In this document: one piece after another, positions 1 through 7,662 of the stretch
Layout of the letters: each line of letters begins with the position of its first letter
Position numbering within the stretch: position 1 is the stretch's first letter
NCBI RefSeq assembly: GCF_907177275.1
Contig: NZ_CAJSLV010000001.1
Coordinates: 372,001 to 436,000 of the forward strand
DNA: 64,000 nucleotides
Source: Actinacidiphila cocklensis
Lineage (GTDB): Bacteria > Actinomycetota > Actinomycetes > Streptomycetales > Streptomycetaceae
Direction: 5' to 3'
Notes under the pieces: model-generated
The model's database searches: none
Told to the model about the DNA's origin: nothing
The model's input: the letters and a program-made list of their open reading frames with translations, nothing else
Made by a program: the position numbers and the translations under genes

Positions 1-1081
1 TCGGGGACAGCATGATGTGCTGGCGCACGGACGTGGGGTCGCTGGCCATGGCGTCGCCGTAGAGCCAGGGCCACGGCAGCGGGGACTTCCCGTCCCGGCG
101 GTAGTCGCGCAGGGCCACGTACGTCTGGCGGCGCAGCTCCCGGTTCCGGGCGGACGGATCGGCGAGCCGCCTGCTCATCGCGGGGGAGAGGAAGAAGTTG
201 GGGCCGTTCCAGCCGAACTGCGTGGCGAAACCGTGGTTGACCCACTGGAGGTCGCAGAACCGGCGCAGGATCGGTTCGATGTGGTCGGCGTACGAGACCT
301 GCGGCGGGCGGGGCAGCGAGCCGGCCGTGACGAAGACGTCGACGAGCAGGTCGTAGAGGGTGCGGACGGACTTCACACCGGGGGCGTAGTGCGGCGGGGC
401 CACCACGACCCAGGCCGGTGCGGCGGTCATGTCGGCGCCGCCGATGCGGACCGTCGCCGTCACCGGGCCGTCGGACACGTCGTCGTACCAGGTGTCGTTG
501 TTGGCGACGCCGGCGATCGGCTTGTTGCTGTAGGAGGCGGACTTCCCCCTGCCGCCGAGCACCATCAGGCGTCCGTCGGATTGGGTGGAGATCTCCCCGA
601 GGTACACCGCCGTGCCCATGACCTTGCCGGAGTCGAACTTCTGCGTCTCGGTCGCCGAGCCGCGAACGGTGCGGCTCCCGGGGTCGTTGACCAGCTTCTT
701 CCGGTCGGCGCCCACCACGCCGGCGTTCCGCAGGCCGCGCTTGTCGGGGGTGAGCGCCACGCCCTCGGGGATGTCGAGCGGCACGTGGAACTGGTACCAG
801 GCGGGCTTCTTGTTCGCCAGGTGCACGGTCCACTGGATCTCCGTGACACCCGCTTCGCCCGGCCGCAGCTCCCGCACGACCTCGCCCGCGGCGTTGTAGC
901 CGTACACCCGGAACCGCGCGGCCTGTCTGCGCAGTGCCCCGGAACCGTCCTTGTACGAACCGGGGTCCGCGGGCTCCCGGTCCGGCGACTCCGGGCCGAT
1001 GAAGGGTGCCTCGACGCTGTTGCCGACCCGTGCGACACCGATGGCAGGGTGGATCTTGACCCGCACGATCTGACCGTCCAT
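1..1081 (-). CDS. LodA/GoxA-type CTQ-dependent amino acid oxidase, partial
   Basis: The N-terminal 360 residues are in the window; the gene runs off the left edge, so the C-terminal part that carries the cysteine-tryptophylquinone residues in this family cannot be checked. The protein opens with VRVKIHPAIGVARVGNS, the signature N-terminus of LodA (L-lysine 6-oxidase) and GoxA (glycine oxidase), which deaminate amino acids and release hydrogen peroxide. Start is ATG at 1081, with a GGAAGG ribosome site about 7 bases upstream. Known relatives need a LodB-type flavoprotein to mature the cofactor; its gene would lie to the left, outside the window. The substrate cannot be told from this part. Confidence 0.85.
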   Translation of the reverse strand, partial: MDGQIVRVKIHPAIGVARVGNSVEAPFIGPESPDREPADPGSYKDGSGALRRQAARFRVYGYNAAGEVVRELRPGEAGVTEIQWTVHLANKKPAWYQFHVPLDIPEGVALTPDKRGLRNAGVVGADRKKLVNDPGSRTVRGSATETQKFDSGKVMGTAVYLGEISTQSDGRLMVLGGRGKSASYSNKPIAGVANNDTWYDDVSDGPVTATVRIGGADMTAAPAWVVVAPPHYAPGVKSVRTLYDLLVDVFVTAGSLPRPPQVSYADHIEPILRRFCDLQWVNHGFATQFGWNGPNFFLSPAMSRRLADPSARNRELRRQTYVALRDYRRDGKSPLPWPWLYGDAMASDPTSVRQHIMLSP

Positions 1082-1350
1082 CGAAGCGCCTTCCCTTGCG
1101 GAGCTCTGAGGGTCCGGCCTCCACCGTAAAATCGGGCAATTCCGGCCGCGCACCGGGACTGTCGGATGGCCGTACGAATCCACCCCGGTGGACGCCTGGA
1201 GCCGGACTCAGCCGCCGGCGGGGCGGCGCGTCGTAGCGGTCCTGCCGGCCGGCGTCGGGCTGGTGGCCCCGGGGGTGGCGCGCTGCGCTCAGCGCAGCGC
1301 TTGCCCTGCCCGCCGATCCGGTTCGGACCCGACGGGCGGGCGGCGGACGA

Positions 1351-2412
1351 TCAGGCCATCAACTCCCGGACGCGGGGGGCCACCTGCTTCCCGAAGAGCT
1401 CGATGGCGGTCATCAGCCGCTCGTGCGGCAGCCCGTTCATGCCGTACTTGAGGTCGAAGCGGCTCGCGCCGAGCGTGCTGAGAGTGGTGGCGATCTTCCT
1501 GGCCACCGTCTCCGGCGATCCGACGAACAGCGCGCCGTCGGGTCCCGCGTCGTTCACGAACTGCTCGAAGGTCGGGGCGCGGAAGCCCCGCTGCCGGGCG
1601 ACCATGCGGATGGTCTTCTCGTAGTACGGCCAGAACTCCGCTATCGCCTGCTCGTCGGTCGCCGCCACATGCCCGGGGCTGTGCACACCGACGGGCTGGT
1701 CGGGCCGGCCGAACTCCGCCAGCGCCTGGCGGAAGAGCTGTGAGAAGGGGGCGAACCTGGCCCACGGCCCGCCGATGATCGCGAGCATCAGGGGGAGGCC
1801 GTGGCGGGCGGCTCGGACGACCGACTGGGGGCTGCCGCCGACGCCGAGCCACGTGGGGATCGCCCCGGACTCGCTGCGCGGGAAAACGGCCTGCTCCGTG
1901 AGGGCCGGCCGGGTGCTGCCCGACCAGGTGACGGGCTTCTCCTTGCGCAGTTCGGCGAAGAGGGCGACCTTCTCCTCGAACAGGACCTCGTAGTCGCCGA
2001 GGTCGTAGCCGAACAGCGGGAAGGACTCCGTGCTCGACCCCCGGCCGAGGATCAGCTCGGCCCGCCCGCCGGACACCGCGTCGAGGGTCGCGTACCGCTG
2101 GTAGACCCGCACGGGGTCGTCCGAGCTGATGACGGTGACGGCGGAGCCGAGCCGGATGCGCGAGGTGCGCGACGCGATGGCCGCGAGCACCACGTCGGCC
2201 GCCGAGAGCGGCATCCAGTCGACGTGGTGCTCACCGATGGCGAAGTGGTCGAGGCCGACCTCGTCGGCGAGGACGCCCTCCGCGACCAGGTTGCGGATCG
2301 TCCTGCCGTGCGACAGCGGCCGGCCGTGCTCGTCGTCGGTCACGTCGCCGAAGGTGTCCAGGCCGAGCGTGATCGGGTGGCCTTGCGCGGTGCGGTCGGA
2401 ATGTTCTGGCAT
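1351..2412 (-). CDS. LLM-class flavin-dependent oxidoreductase (luciferase-like monooxygenase)
   Basis: A 353-residue protein of the bacterial luciferase-like family, which uses reduced FMN or F420. Family features are the N-terminal strand ITLGLDTFGDV, the FAIGEHH segment around residue 60, and the RIRLGSAVTVISSDDPVRVY stretch typical of this group. I chose ATG at 2412 (MPEHSDRT) with GAGGA upstream; longer in-frame starts run through the operator sites. It is transcribed divergently from a MarR regulator and shares its operator region, so expression is probably repressed by that protein. The substrate is unknown. Confidence 0.88.
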   Translation of the reverse strand: MPEHSDRTAQGHPITLGLDTFGDVTDDEHGRPLSHGRTIRNLVAEGVLADEVGLDHFAIGEHHVDWMPLSAADVVLAAIASRTSRIRLGSAVTVISSDDPVRVYQRYATLDAVSGGRAELILGRGSSTESFPLFGYDLGDYEVLFEEKVALFAELRKEKPVTWSGSTRPALTEQAVFPRSESGAIPTWLGVGGSPQSVVRAARHGLPLMLAIIGGPWARFAPFSQLFRQALAEFGRPDQPVGVHSPGHVAATDEQAIAEFWPYYEKTIRMVARQRGFRAPTFEQFVNDAGPDGALFVGSPETVARKIATTLSTLGASRFDLKYGMNGLPHERLMTAIELFGKQVAPRVRELMA

Positions 2413-2484
2413 GCGGCGATTCCTCATCTCTCGTGACCACGGGCGACCACCTGGTCGGGTGATCCGTACCATTTCTTCCAAAAG

Positions 2485-2530
2485 TACTTGCACCGTCAAG
2501 TAAATAATCGAGTCCTTGCCTTGTCAAGGA
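2485..2530. promoter_or_regulatory. Paired MarR operators between the LLM gene and marR-type gene
   Basis: Two 18-bp inverted repeats of identical design lie 28 bp apart: TACTTG-CACCGT-CAAGTA (2485-2502) and TCCTTG-CCTTGT-CAAGGA (2513-2530). Each has six-base arms and a six-base spacer. The second overlaps the AAGGAGG ribosome site of the MarR gene. A third copy stands before the downstream SDR gene. This fits autoregulation plus control of both neighbours; binding itself is inferred. Confidence 0.75.
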
Positions 2531-2545
2531 GGTAGGGTGTGACGC

Positions 2546-3007
2546 ATGCCTCAGGACGGCCGGCCCCTGCGCCCCTTGGATGAGACCGAGGAAGTACTGG
2601 TACGCGCCCTGGGCGAGGTGATGACGGGGCTGCCGCGGGTGGTGGATGCGGACATGGTCCGCGACGCTCGGCTGCCGCTTTCCGAGTACACCGCCCTCAT
2701 GCTGCTCTCCGAGGCCCCCCGCCGCCGGATGCGGATGAGCGAGCTCGCGGTCGCGGGCAACCTCTCGCTCAGCGGGATGACGCGGGTGGTGGCCCGGCTG
2801 GAGAAGCAGGGGTTCATCGAGCGGGCCAGGTGCGAGGAGGACCTGCGCGGATGGAACGCCGTCCTCACCGACGACGGCTTCGCCCGCCTGGAGGAGGCCT
2901 GGCCCGCGCACCTGGCCAGCATCCGGCGGCACGTCCTCGACAAGCTCGCCGGCCATGACCTCGCCGCCCTCGCGGCCGCGCTCCGGCAGGTGGAGACCAG
3001 GCTCTGA
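2546..3007 (+). CDS. MarR-family transcriptional regulator
   Basis: A 153-residue winged-helix regulator. The central region (MRMSELAVAGNLSLSGMTR, roughly residues 60-80) is the DNA-binding helix-turn-helix, followed by the wing CEEDLRGWNAVLTDDG, where MarR proteins carry the D-x-R wing. ATG at 2546 has AAGGAGG upstream, inside an operator. It is flanked by a divergent luciferase-like monooxygenase and a codirectional SDR, all three associated with the same CTTG-N6-CAAG palindrome. This fits a MarR repressor released by a small, probably aromatic, ligand; the ligand is unknown. Confidence 0.9.
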   Translation: MPQDGRPLRPLDETEEVLVRALGEVMTGLPRVVDADMVRDARLPLSEYTALMLLSEAPRRRMRMSELAVAGNLSLSGMTRVVARLEKQGFIERARCEEDLRGWNAVLTDDGFARLEEAWPAHLASIRRHVLDKLAGHDLAALAAALRQVETRL

Positions 3008-3086
3008 CCCCACGGGTCTGCCGCGGCGGGTGCGCTCACCGGGTTCGTGCCGATGCGTCCCGAGGTCGGATCTCGCGCCCGGAATA

Positions 3087-3104
3087 TCCTTGACTCGTCA
3101 AGCA
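3087..3104. promoter_or_regulatory. Third MarR-type operator, upstream of the SDR gene
   Basis: TCCTTG-ACTCGT-CAAGCA has the same CTTG-N6-CAAG core and spacing as the two sites at 2485 and 2513. It lies 20-37 bases upstream of the first possible SDR start, where a repressor would block its promoter. Confidence 0.7.
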
Positions 3105-3174
3105 TTCACCGACGGGCGGCGTCATGAGCAGCAGCGACGTCCGCCGGAGAAACGGCAACGACCTGGGAGAAGCC

Positions 3175-3939
3175 ATGGGAACGCTCGACGGCAAGACGGT
3201 GCTCATCACCGGCACAGGGGGAGGGCAGGGCCGGGTCGCGTCCCTGGTCTTCGCGCGGGAAGGCGCGAAGGTCATCGGAAGCGACATCCAGGCCGCGGCC
3301 AACGAGGAGACGGTCGAGCTGGTCCGCCGCGCCGGCGGGCAGATGACCGGAGTGGCGCCGGTCGACCTCACCGACCCGGAGCAGGCGCGCCGGCTCGTCG
3401 AGGAGGCCGCGGCCGCCTACGGCGGTCTGGACGTCGTCTACAACAACGCGGCCATGCAGTACTTCGGGCCGATACCGGACTTCTCGATCGAGGACTGGCA
3501 CGGGACCCGGGCCGGGGAGCTGGACATCCCCTTCTTCGTGACGAAGTATGCATGGCCGCACCTCGTCCGCCGCGGTGGCGGTGTCGTCATCAACATCGCC
3601 TCGCAGGCCGGACTCATCGCCGGCCACACCCCGCCGATGGTGGCGCACGCGGCCGCGAACGCCGGTGTCATCGCCATGACCCGGCAGTTCGCACTGGAAG
3701 GCGCGCCGCACGGGATCCGCGCGGTGGCGATCAGCCCCGGCCCGGTGCTGACCCCCGCCAGCGACCGCGATCTCGGCGACAACCAGGCGGCGCGCGACGC
3801 GATCACCGCGAAGACGCTCCTGAAGCGGTTCGGCCGGCCGGAGGAGATCGTGGAGTTGGCGGCGTTCCTCGCCTCCGACCGCGCGTCCTACATCACCGGC
3901 GCGAACTACCCGGTCGACGGCGGAGCGACCGCATGGTGA
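3175..3939 (+). CDS. Short-chain dehydrogenase/reductase (SDR)
   Basis: A classical SDR of 254 residues. It has a Rossmann glycine motif (TGTGGGQG), an NNAA in place of the usual NNAG, and a family-typical PVDGG near the C-terminus. The usual catalytic Tyr-x-x-x-Lys is not obvious: the stretch after the catalytic serine (NIASQAGLIAG) reads MVAHAAANAG where YxxxK is expected. The protein may therefore be catalytically altered. I chose ATG at 3175 (GGGAGA upstream); an in-frame ATG at 3124 adds 17 residues. Probably in the regulon of the MarR protein upstream. Confidence 0.85.
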   Translation: MGTLDGKTVLITGTGGGQGRVASLVFAREGAKVIGSDIQAAANEETVELVRRAGGQMTGVAPVDLTDPEQARRLVEEAAAAYGGLDVVYNNAAMQYFGPIPDFSIEDWHGTRAGELDIPFFVTKYAWPHLVRRGGGVVINIASQAGLIAGHTPPMVAHAAANAGVIAMTRQFALEGAPHGIRAVAISPGPVLTPASDRDLGDNQAARDAITAKTLLKRFGRPEEIVELAAFLASDRASYITGANYPVDGGATAW

Positions 3940-3952
3940 GGTGACGCAGGCC

Positions 3953-3984
3953 GCCCGTCCCGCCCGCCTGCGGGTGGGACGGGC
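3953..3984 (+). terminator. GC-rich hairpin after the SDR gene
   Basis: GCCCGTCCCGCC pairs with GGTGGGACGGGC across an eight-base loop, starting 14 bases after the SDR stop. There is no T-run, as is usual in Streptomyces. Confidence 0.55.
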
Positions 3985-4040
3985 GTGGCTGACCTGCTGG
4001 TTCGCGAAACCAGATGGTGCGGCGGTCATAGAATCGCGGG

Positions 4041-4682
4041 GTGACTGCTGAAGACGACGCGTTCGCGGCGCTGGGTGTGCTGAGCGATCCCGTACGGCGG
4101 AAGCTCTACCGGCACGTCGCCGCCTCCCCGGACGACGTGGGGCGGGACGCGGCCGCGGAGGCGGTGGGGGTCTCGCGCTCGCTGGCGGCCTTCCATCTGG
4201 ACAAGCTGGTCGCGGCCGGTCTGCTGGCCGTCTCCTTCCGGCGCCTGTCGGAGCGGGCGGGTCCGGGGGCCGGGCGGCCGGCGAAGATGTACCGCCGGGC
4301 CGACGGCGAGCACGCCGTGTCGCTGCCGCCCCGTTCCTACGGCACCGCGGGCCGGCTGCTGGCCGAGGTGGTCGAACAGGCCGGGCTGGACCGGGAGTTG
4401 CAGGCCGCGGCACGGGCCGCGGGGGCGGCCGACCCTCAGGCGTCGGGCAGCGACCTGGTCGAGGTGCTGCGCACCCGCGGCTACCTGCCGTTCTGGGACG
4501 GGGAGACGCTGCGGCTGGCCAACTGCCCTTTCCACGCCCTCGCGGACGAGTTCCGCGCGCTGATCTGCGGGATGAACCTCGCTCTGGTTGAGGGCATGGC
4601 GCCCGAGGGGTGGTCGGCGGCCGTCGACCCGTGCCCGGGCGGCTGCTGCGTCTCCCTCCGCTCTAAAAATAATTCTCATTGA
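4041..4682 (+). CDS. ArsR-like winged-helix regulator with C-terminal cysteines
   Basis: A 213-residue regulator. The N-terminus (LGVLSDPVRRKLYRHVAAS, then SRSLAAFHLDKLVAAGLL) is an ArsR/SufR-type winged helix-turn-helix. The C-terminus carries conserved-looking cysteines (LANCPFH, and DPCPGGCC near the end), the arrangement seen in iron-sulfur-binding SufR-like regulators, so it may sense iron-sulfur status or redox; that is inference. The start is GTG at 4041. It ends 32 bases before the DUF3291 gene and the two may be cotranscribed. Confidence 0.82.
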   Translation: MTAEDDAFAALGVLSDPVRRKLYRHVAASPDDVGRDAAAEAVGVSRSLAAFHLDKLVAAGLLAVSFRRLSERAGPGAGRPAKMYRRADGEHAVSLPPRSYGTAGRLLAEVVEQAGLDRELQAAARAAGAADPQASGSDLVEVLRTRGYLPFWDGETLRLANCPFHALADEFRALICGMNLALVEGMAPEGWSAAVDPCPGGCCVSLRSKNNSH

Positions 4683-4714
4683 CTATAGAGATCCGGCCTT
4701 GCCATGCTGGCCCC

Positions 4715-5179
4715 ATGACTGGCTTCCATGTCGCGCAGGTCAACGTCGGGCGCATCGTCGCCCCCCTGGACGGCCCCGAGTTGGCCGACTTCGTCGCACA
4801 ACTGCCCGAGATCAACGCACTGGCCGACCACGCGCCCGGATTCGTCTGGCGCCTGGTCGACGACGGCGGGGCGGACTCCACCGGACTCCGCCCCGACGAC
4901 AACGACGGCCGCCTCCTGATCAACTGCTCCACCTGGGAGTCGGTCGAAGCCCTGGAGGACTTCGCCTACCACACCGACCACCTGCGGGTGCTGAGCCGCC
5001 GCCGCGAGTGGTTCCAGCGCATGGAAGGACCCCACCAGGCGCTGTGGTGGGTTCCCGCCGGCCACCGCCCGAGCGTGGCAGAGGCGATGGAGCGGATCGC
5101 GATCCTGGGCGAACGGGGCTCGGGGCCGGACGCCTTCACCTTCCGCGACCGGTATCCGGCACCGGCCGCGATCTCGTAG
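4715..5179 (+). CDS. DUF3291 domain protein
   Basis: A 154-residue protein starting MTGFHVAQVNVGRIV and containing SWESVEALEDFAYHTDHL-type sequence, recognisable as DUF3291, a ferredoxin-like fold related to the antibiotic biosynthesis monooxygenase superfamily. Biochemical function in the family is not established. ATG at 4715 fits homologues; no strong ribosome site is visible, and translation may be coupled to the regulator ending at 4682. Confidence 0.85.
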   Translation: MTGFHVAQVNVGRIVAPLDGPELADFVAQLPEINALADHAPGFVWRLVDDGGADSTGLRPDDNDGRLLINCSTWESVEALEDFAYHTDHLRVLSRRREWFQRMEGPHQALWWVPAGHRPSVAEAMERIAILGERGSGPDAFTFRDRYPAPAAIS

Positions 5180-5244
5180 CGCCCGGCCCGCCGGCCTACC
5201 GGGAGCGGCCCCCGGAAGGCCGGCGGGCGCTGCTCGTCGGAGCG

Positions 5245-5754
5245 TCAGCTCCCGCCGCGCCGCGGCAGCCGGTGCAGCACGACTTCTGTGAGCGCACCGG
5301 CCGTGGCGACCGCGGTCATGTACGTGCAGTCCGGCTGGCGCCTGCGATCGGTCGGTGAGCCGGGATTGAGCAGCCGCAACCCGCCTGCGGTGGTGGTGTC
5401 CCACGGGATGTGGCTGTGGCCGAACACCAGGACGTCGGTGTCCGCGAACAACTGCTCGCAGCGCTCCTCACGCCCGCGCGCCTGGCCGGTCTCGTGCACC
5501 ACCGCGAACCGGACGCCCGCCACCTCGGCCCTGGCCACCTCGGGCAGCCGCGCCCGCAGCGCAGGACCGTCGTTGTTGCCGTACACCGCGACCAACCGCC
5601 GGCTGCGGGCCGCCAGCAGGTCGAGCGTGGCCTCGTCCACCCAGTCGCCCGCGTGGAAGACGACGTCGGCCGCGCCGATCGCGCCCAGCAGCTCGTCGGG
5701 CAGCAGCCGTGCGCGGCGGGGCACATGCGTGTCGGTCGTCAGCAGCAGGTTCAC
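5245..5754 (-). CDS. YfcE/MJ0936-type metallophosphoesterase
   Basis: A 169-residue calcineurin-like phosphodiesterase. Metal-binding motifs appear in the usual order: D-T-H (Asp8, His10), GDWVDE, GNNDG, a central VVHETG histidine and GHSHIP. This is the small MJ0936/YfcE class, which cleaves phosphodiesters in a two-metal site. Start is GTG at 5754, with GGAGGAGG about 11 bases upstream. It sits convergent with the DUF3291 gene and codirectional with a small unknown gene. Confidence 0.9.
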   Translation of the reverse strand: MNLLLTTDTHVPRRARLLPDELLGAIGAADVVFHAGDWVDEATLDLLAARSRRLVAVYGNNDGPALRARLPEVARAEVAGVRFAVVHETGQARGREERCEQLFADTDVLVFGHSHIPWDTTTAGGLRLLNPGSPTDRRRQPDCTYMTAVATAGALTEVVLHRLPRRGGS

Positions 5755-5866
5755 GGGCGGGGCCTCCTCCGGACTCCATGGTCGCCGAGCCGGCCGCGGC
5801 CGTCGAGCCGCCGCGCCCTCGTGCCCCGCGCCGGACACCGCCCCTGCGACGCCGCCGGTTTCCGCG

Positions 5867-6181
5867 CTACTCGGACGGCTCGGGGGCCGGGGCCGCCCGG
5901 GGGTCCGACTGGACGCACGGCGTGGACCAGCCGTCGCCGTCCCGCGCCCACTCGCCGTGCCGGTCGAACCCGCAGTCGCGCAGCTCGCTGTCCAACTCGG
6001 CCGGGGGACGCCCGGCGTCGGGTTCCGTCGGCGCCAGGGTGACGACGACGGAGTCCACGTCGCCCCGGTCCGGGTGGTGGTTCAGGCTCACCACGGCCAG
6101 ATGCCAGCGCCCGCCCGAGTAGACCGCCCGGGCACGGTACGGCAGCACGTCCTGGTCTTCTGTCGCCACGGTCTCGGGCAC
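5867..6181 (-). CDS. Hypothetical protein, 104 residues
   Basis: I do not recognise this protein. It is acidic and soluble, with no signal peptide or membrane segment, and contains GGRWHLAVVSLNHHPDRG. GTG start at 6181 is preceded by AAGGAG at good spacing, which supports a real gene. It lies upstream of and codirectional with the phosphodiesterase, separated by 112 bases. Confidence 0.6.
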   Translation of the reverse strand: MPETVATEDQDVLPYRARAVYSGGRWHLAVVSLNHHPDRGDVDSVVVTLAPTEPDAGRPPAELDSELRDCGFDRHGEWARDGDGWSTPCVQSDPRAAPAPEPSE

Positions 6182-6451
6182 GGTGGTCTCCTTGTCGTCC
6201 GGTCAGGAGACCGTGTGCCCGCCCCCGTGATCTGCATGCCGCGAGTGCGCTGCGCCCCGGTCACGGTGGGCGTCGCCACCATGCCGCTGTACGTCTGCCT
6301 GCAGCGCACCCACGTGCGCGGGCCGACGGAAGGCGCGCTCAAGGCGCGACCGGGGACCGGGCCGCCGTCCTCGCGGGTCTGTGCGCGGCGGCTCGGACAT
6401 GGTTGTGTGCTGGGCACGGGAGTTCGCCCGTGGTCCGGGAGGGGGCGTTTC

Positions 6452-7576
6452 GTGGGGACGGGATCCGCAAAGCGAGGTGAACGCGTTGCTGTCATCGGCA
6501 TGGGCATCCTCGGAGCCGCCGTGGGCTGGAACCTCTCCCGGCACGGCGCCGAGGTCGTCTTCGTCGACGCCGGCCGGCCCGGCGAAGGCGTGACCGACTG
6601 GTCCTTCTCGTGGGTCAACGCCAGCAACAAGACCGCGCGCAGGTCCTACTTCGACCTCAACGTCGCGGGCATGGCCGAGTACCGCGAGCTCTGCAGGACC
6701 ATCGGGCCGGACACCTGGTGGTATCCGCACGGCCACCTGCGCTGGGCGGACGATCCGGCAGCGGAGGCGAAGCTGCTGGCGACAGCCGAGCTGCTCGCCG
6801 GTCGGGACTACCGGGTCGAGTCGTACACCGGCGCCGAGGTGCGCCGCCGCCTCGAACCCGCTCTCACCCTGCCCGACGAGGTGCCCGTCCTGTTCTACCC
6901 CGACGAGGCCTGGGTGCACGGACGCCGTCTCGTCGGCCGGCTGGTCGGCCAGGCCGTGGCGTCCGGCGCCGAGCAGCGGACCGGCACCGCGGTCCGTGAC
7001 ATCGGCACGGGTGGCGACGGGGCCGTCCGGACCCTCGCGCTGTCCGACGGGAGCCGTCTTGACGTCGACGTCGTCGTGAACGCGGCAGGCCCCGGTGCCT
7101 CCGACGTCGCCGGGCTCGTCGCACGGCACCTGCCGATGCGCCGGGAGCCCGGTGCCGTCACCCGGGTCGACTGCGCGCGAGTCCCGGTCCACCGGGCCAT
7201 GCACGCACCCCACATCGAGATCCGCCCCGACGGGGACGCCTCCGTGGTCCTCCACAGCCGCGAGGTCGACGCGCTCGTCGACGCGGGCGAGGCCCCGGCA
7301 CAACTCGCCCGCCTGCTGCGGGAATCGGCGCGGGACGTCGTTCCCGAGCTCGGCAACTCCCGTATCGCGCGGACCCGGACGGTCAACCGCCCCATCCCGG
7401 CCGACGGATTCCCCTGCGTGGGAGCGGTGCCGTCCGTACCGGGCTACTACGAGGCCGTCTCCCACAGCGGCATCACCCTCGGGCCGGTGATCGGCCGGCT
7501 GCTCGCGTCGGAGATCCTCAGCGGGAAGCCGGACCCGATGCTCGCGGACTTCCGCCCGGAGCGGTTCGCCCGGTGA
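6452..7576 (+). CDS. FAD-dependent amino acid/amine oxidase (DAO family)
   Basis: A 374-residue flavoprotein. The dinucleotide motif VIGMGILGAAVGWNLSRHG is followed by an acidic residue ending the second strand (VFVDAG). The middle contains VVNAAGPGASDVAGLV, and the C-terminus has GFPCVGAVPSVPGYYEAVSHSG, the typical DAO FAD-binding end. Such enzymes oxidise amino acids or N-alkyl amines. GTG at 6452 has GGGAGGGGG about 8 bases upstream. It converges on the MFS gene; the substrate cannot be inferred from context. Confidence 0.85.
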   Translation: MGTGSAKRGERVAVIGMGILGAAVGWNLSRHGAEVVFVDAGRPGEGVTDWSFSWVNASNKTARRSYFDLNVAGMAEYRELCRTIGPDTWWYPHGHLRWADDPAAEAKLLATAELLAGRDYRVESYTGAEVRRRLEPALTLPDEVPVLFYPDEAWVHGRRLVGRLVGQAVASGAEQRTGTAVRDIGTGGDGAVRTLALSDGSRLDVDVVVNAAGPGASDVAGLVARHLPMRREPGAVTRVDCARVPVHRAMHAPHIEIRPDGDASVVLHSREVDALVDAGEAPAQLARLLRESARDVVPELGNSRIARTRTVNRPIPADGFPCVGAVPSVPGYYEAVSHSGITLGPVIGRLLASEILSGKPDPMLADFRPERFAR

Positions 7577-7624
7577 CGGGAAGTCGTCGCCGCACGCGCC
7601 GCCGGCCGGTCGCACTCCGGCGTC

Positions 7625-7662
7625 GTCCTCGCTCTCCTGCCACCGGCTACGGGAGCGAGGAC
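7625..7662. terminator. Possible bidirectional hairpin between convergent genes
   Basis: GTCCTCGCTC pairs perfectly with GAGCGAGGAC over an 18-base loop. It lies between the FAD oxidoreductase and the MFS gene, overlapping the last codons of the latter. Confidence 0.4.
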
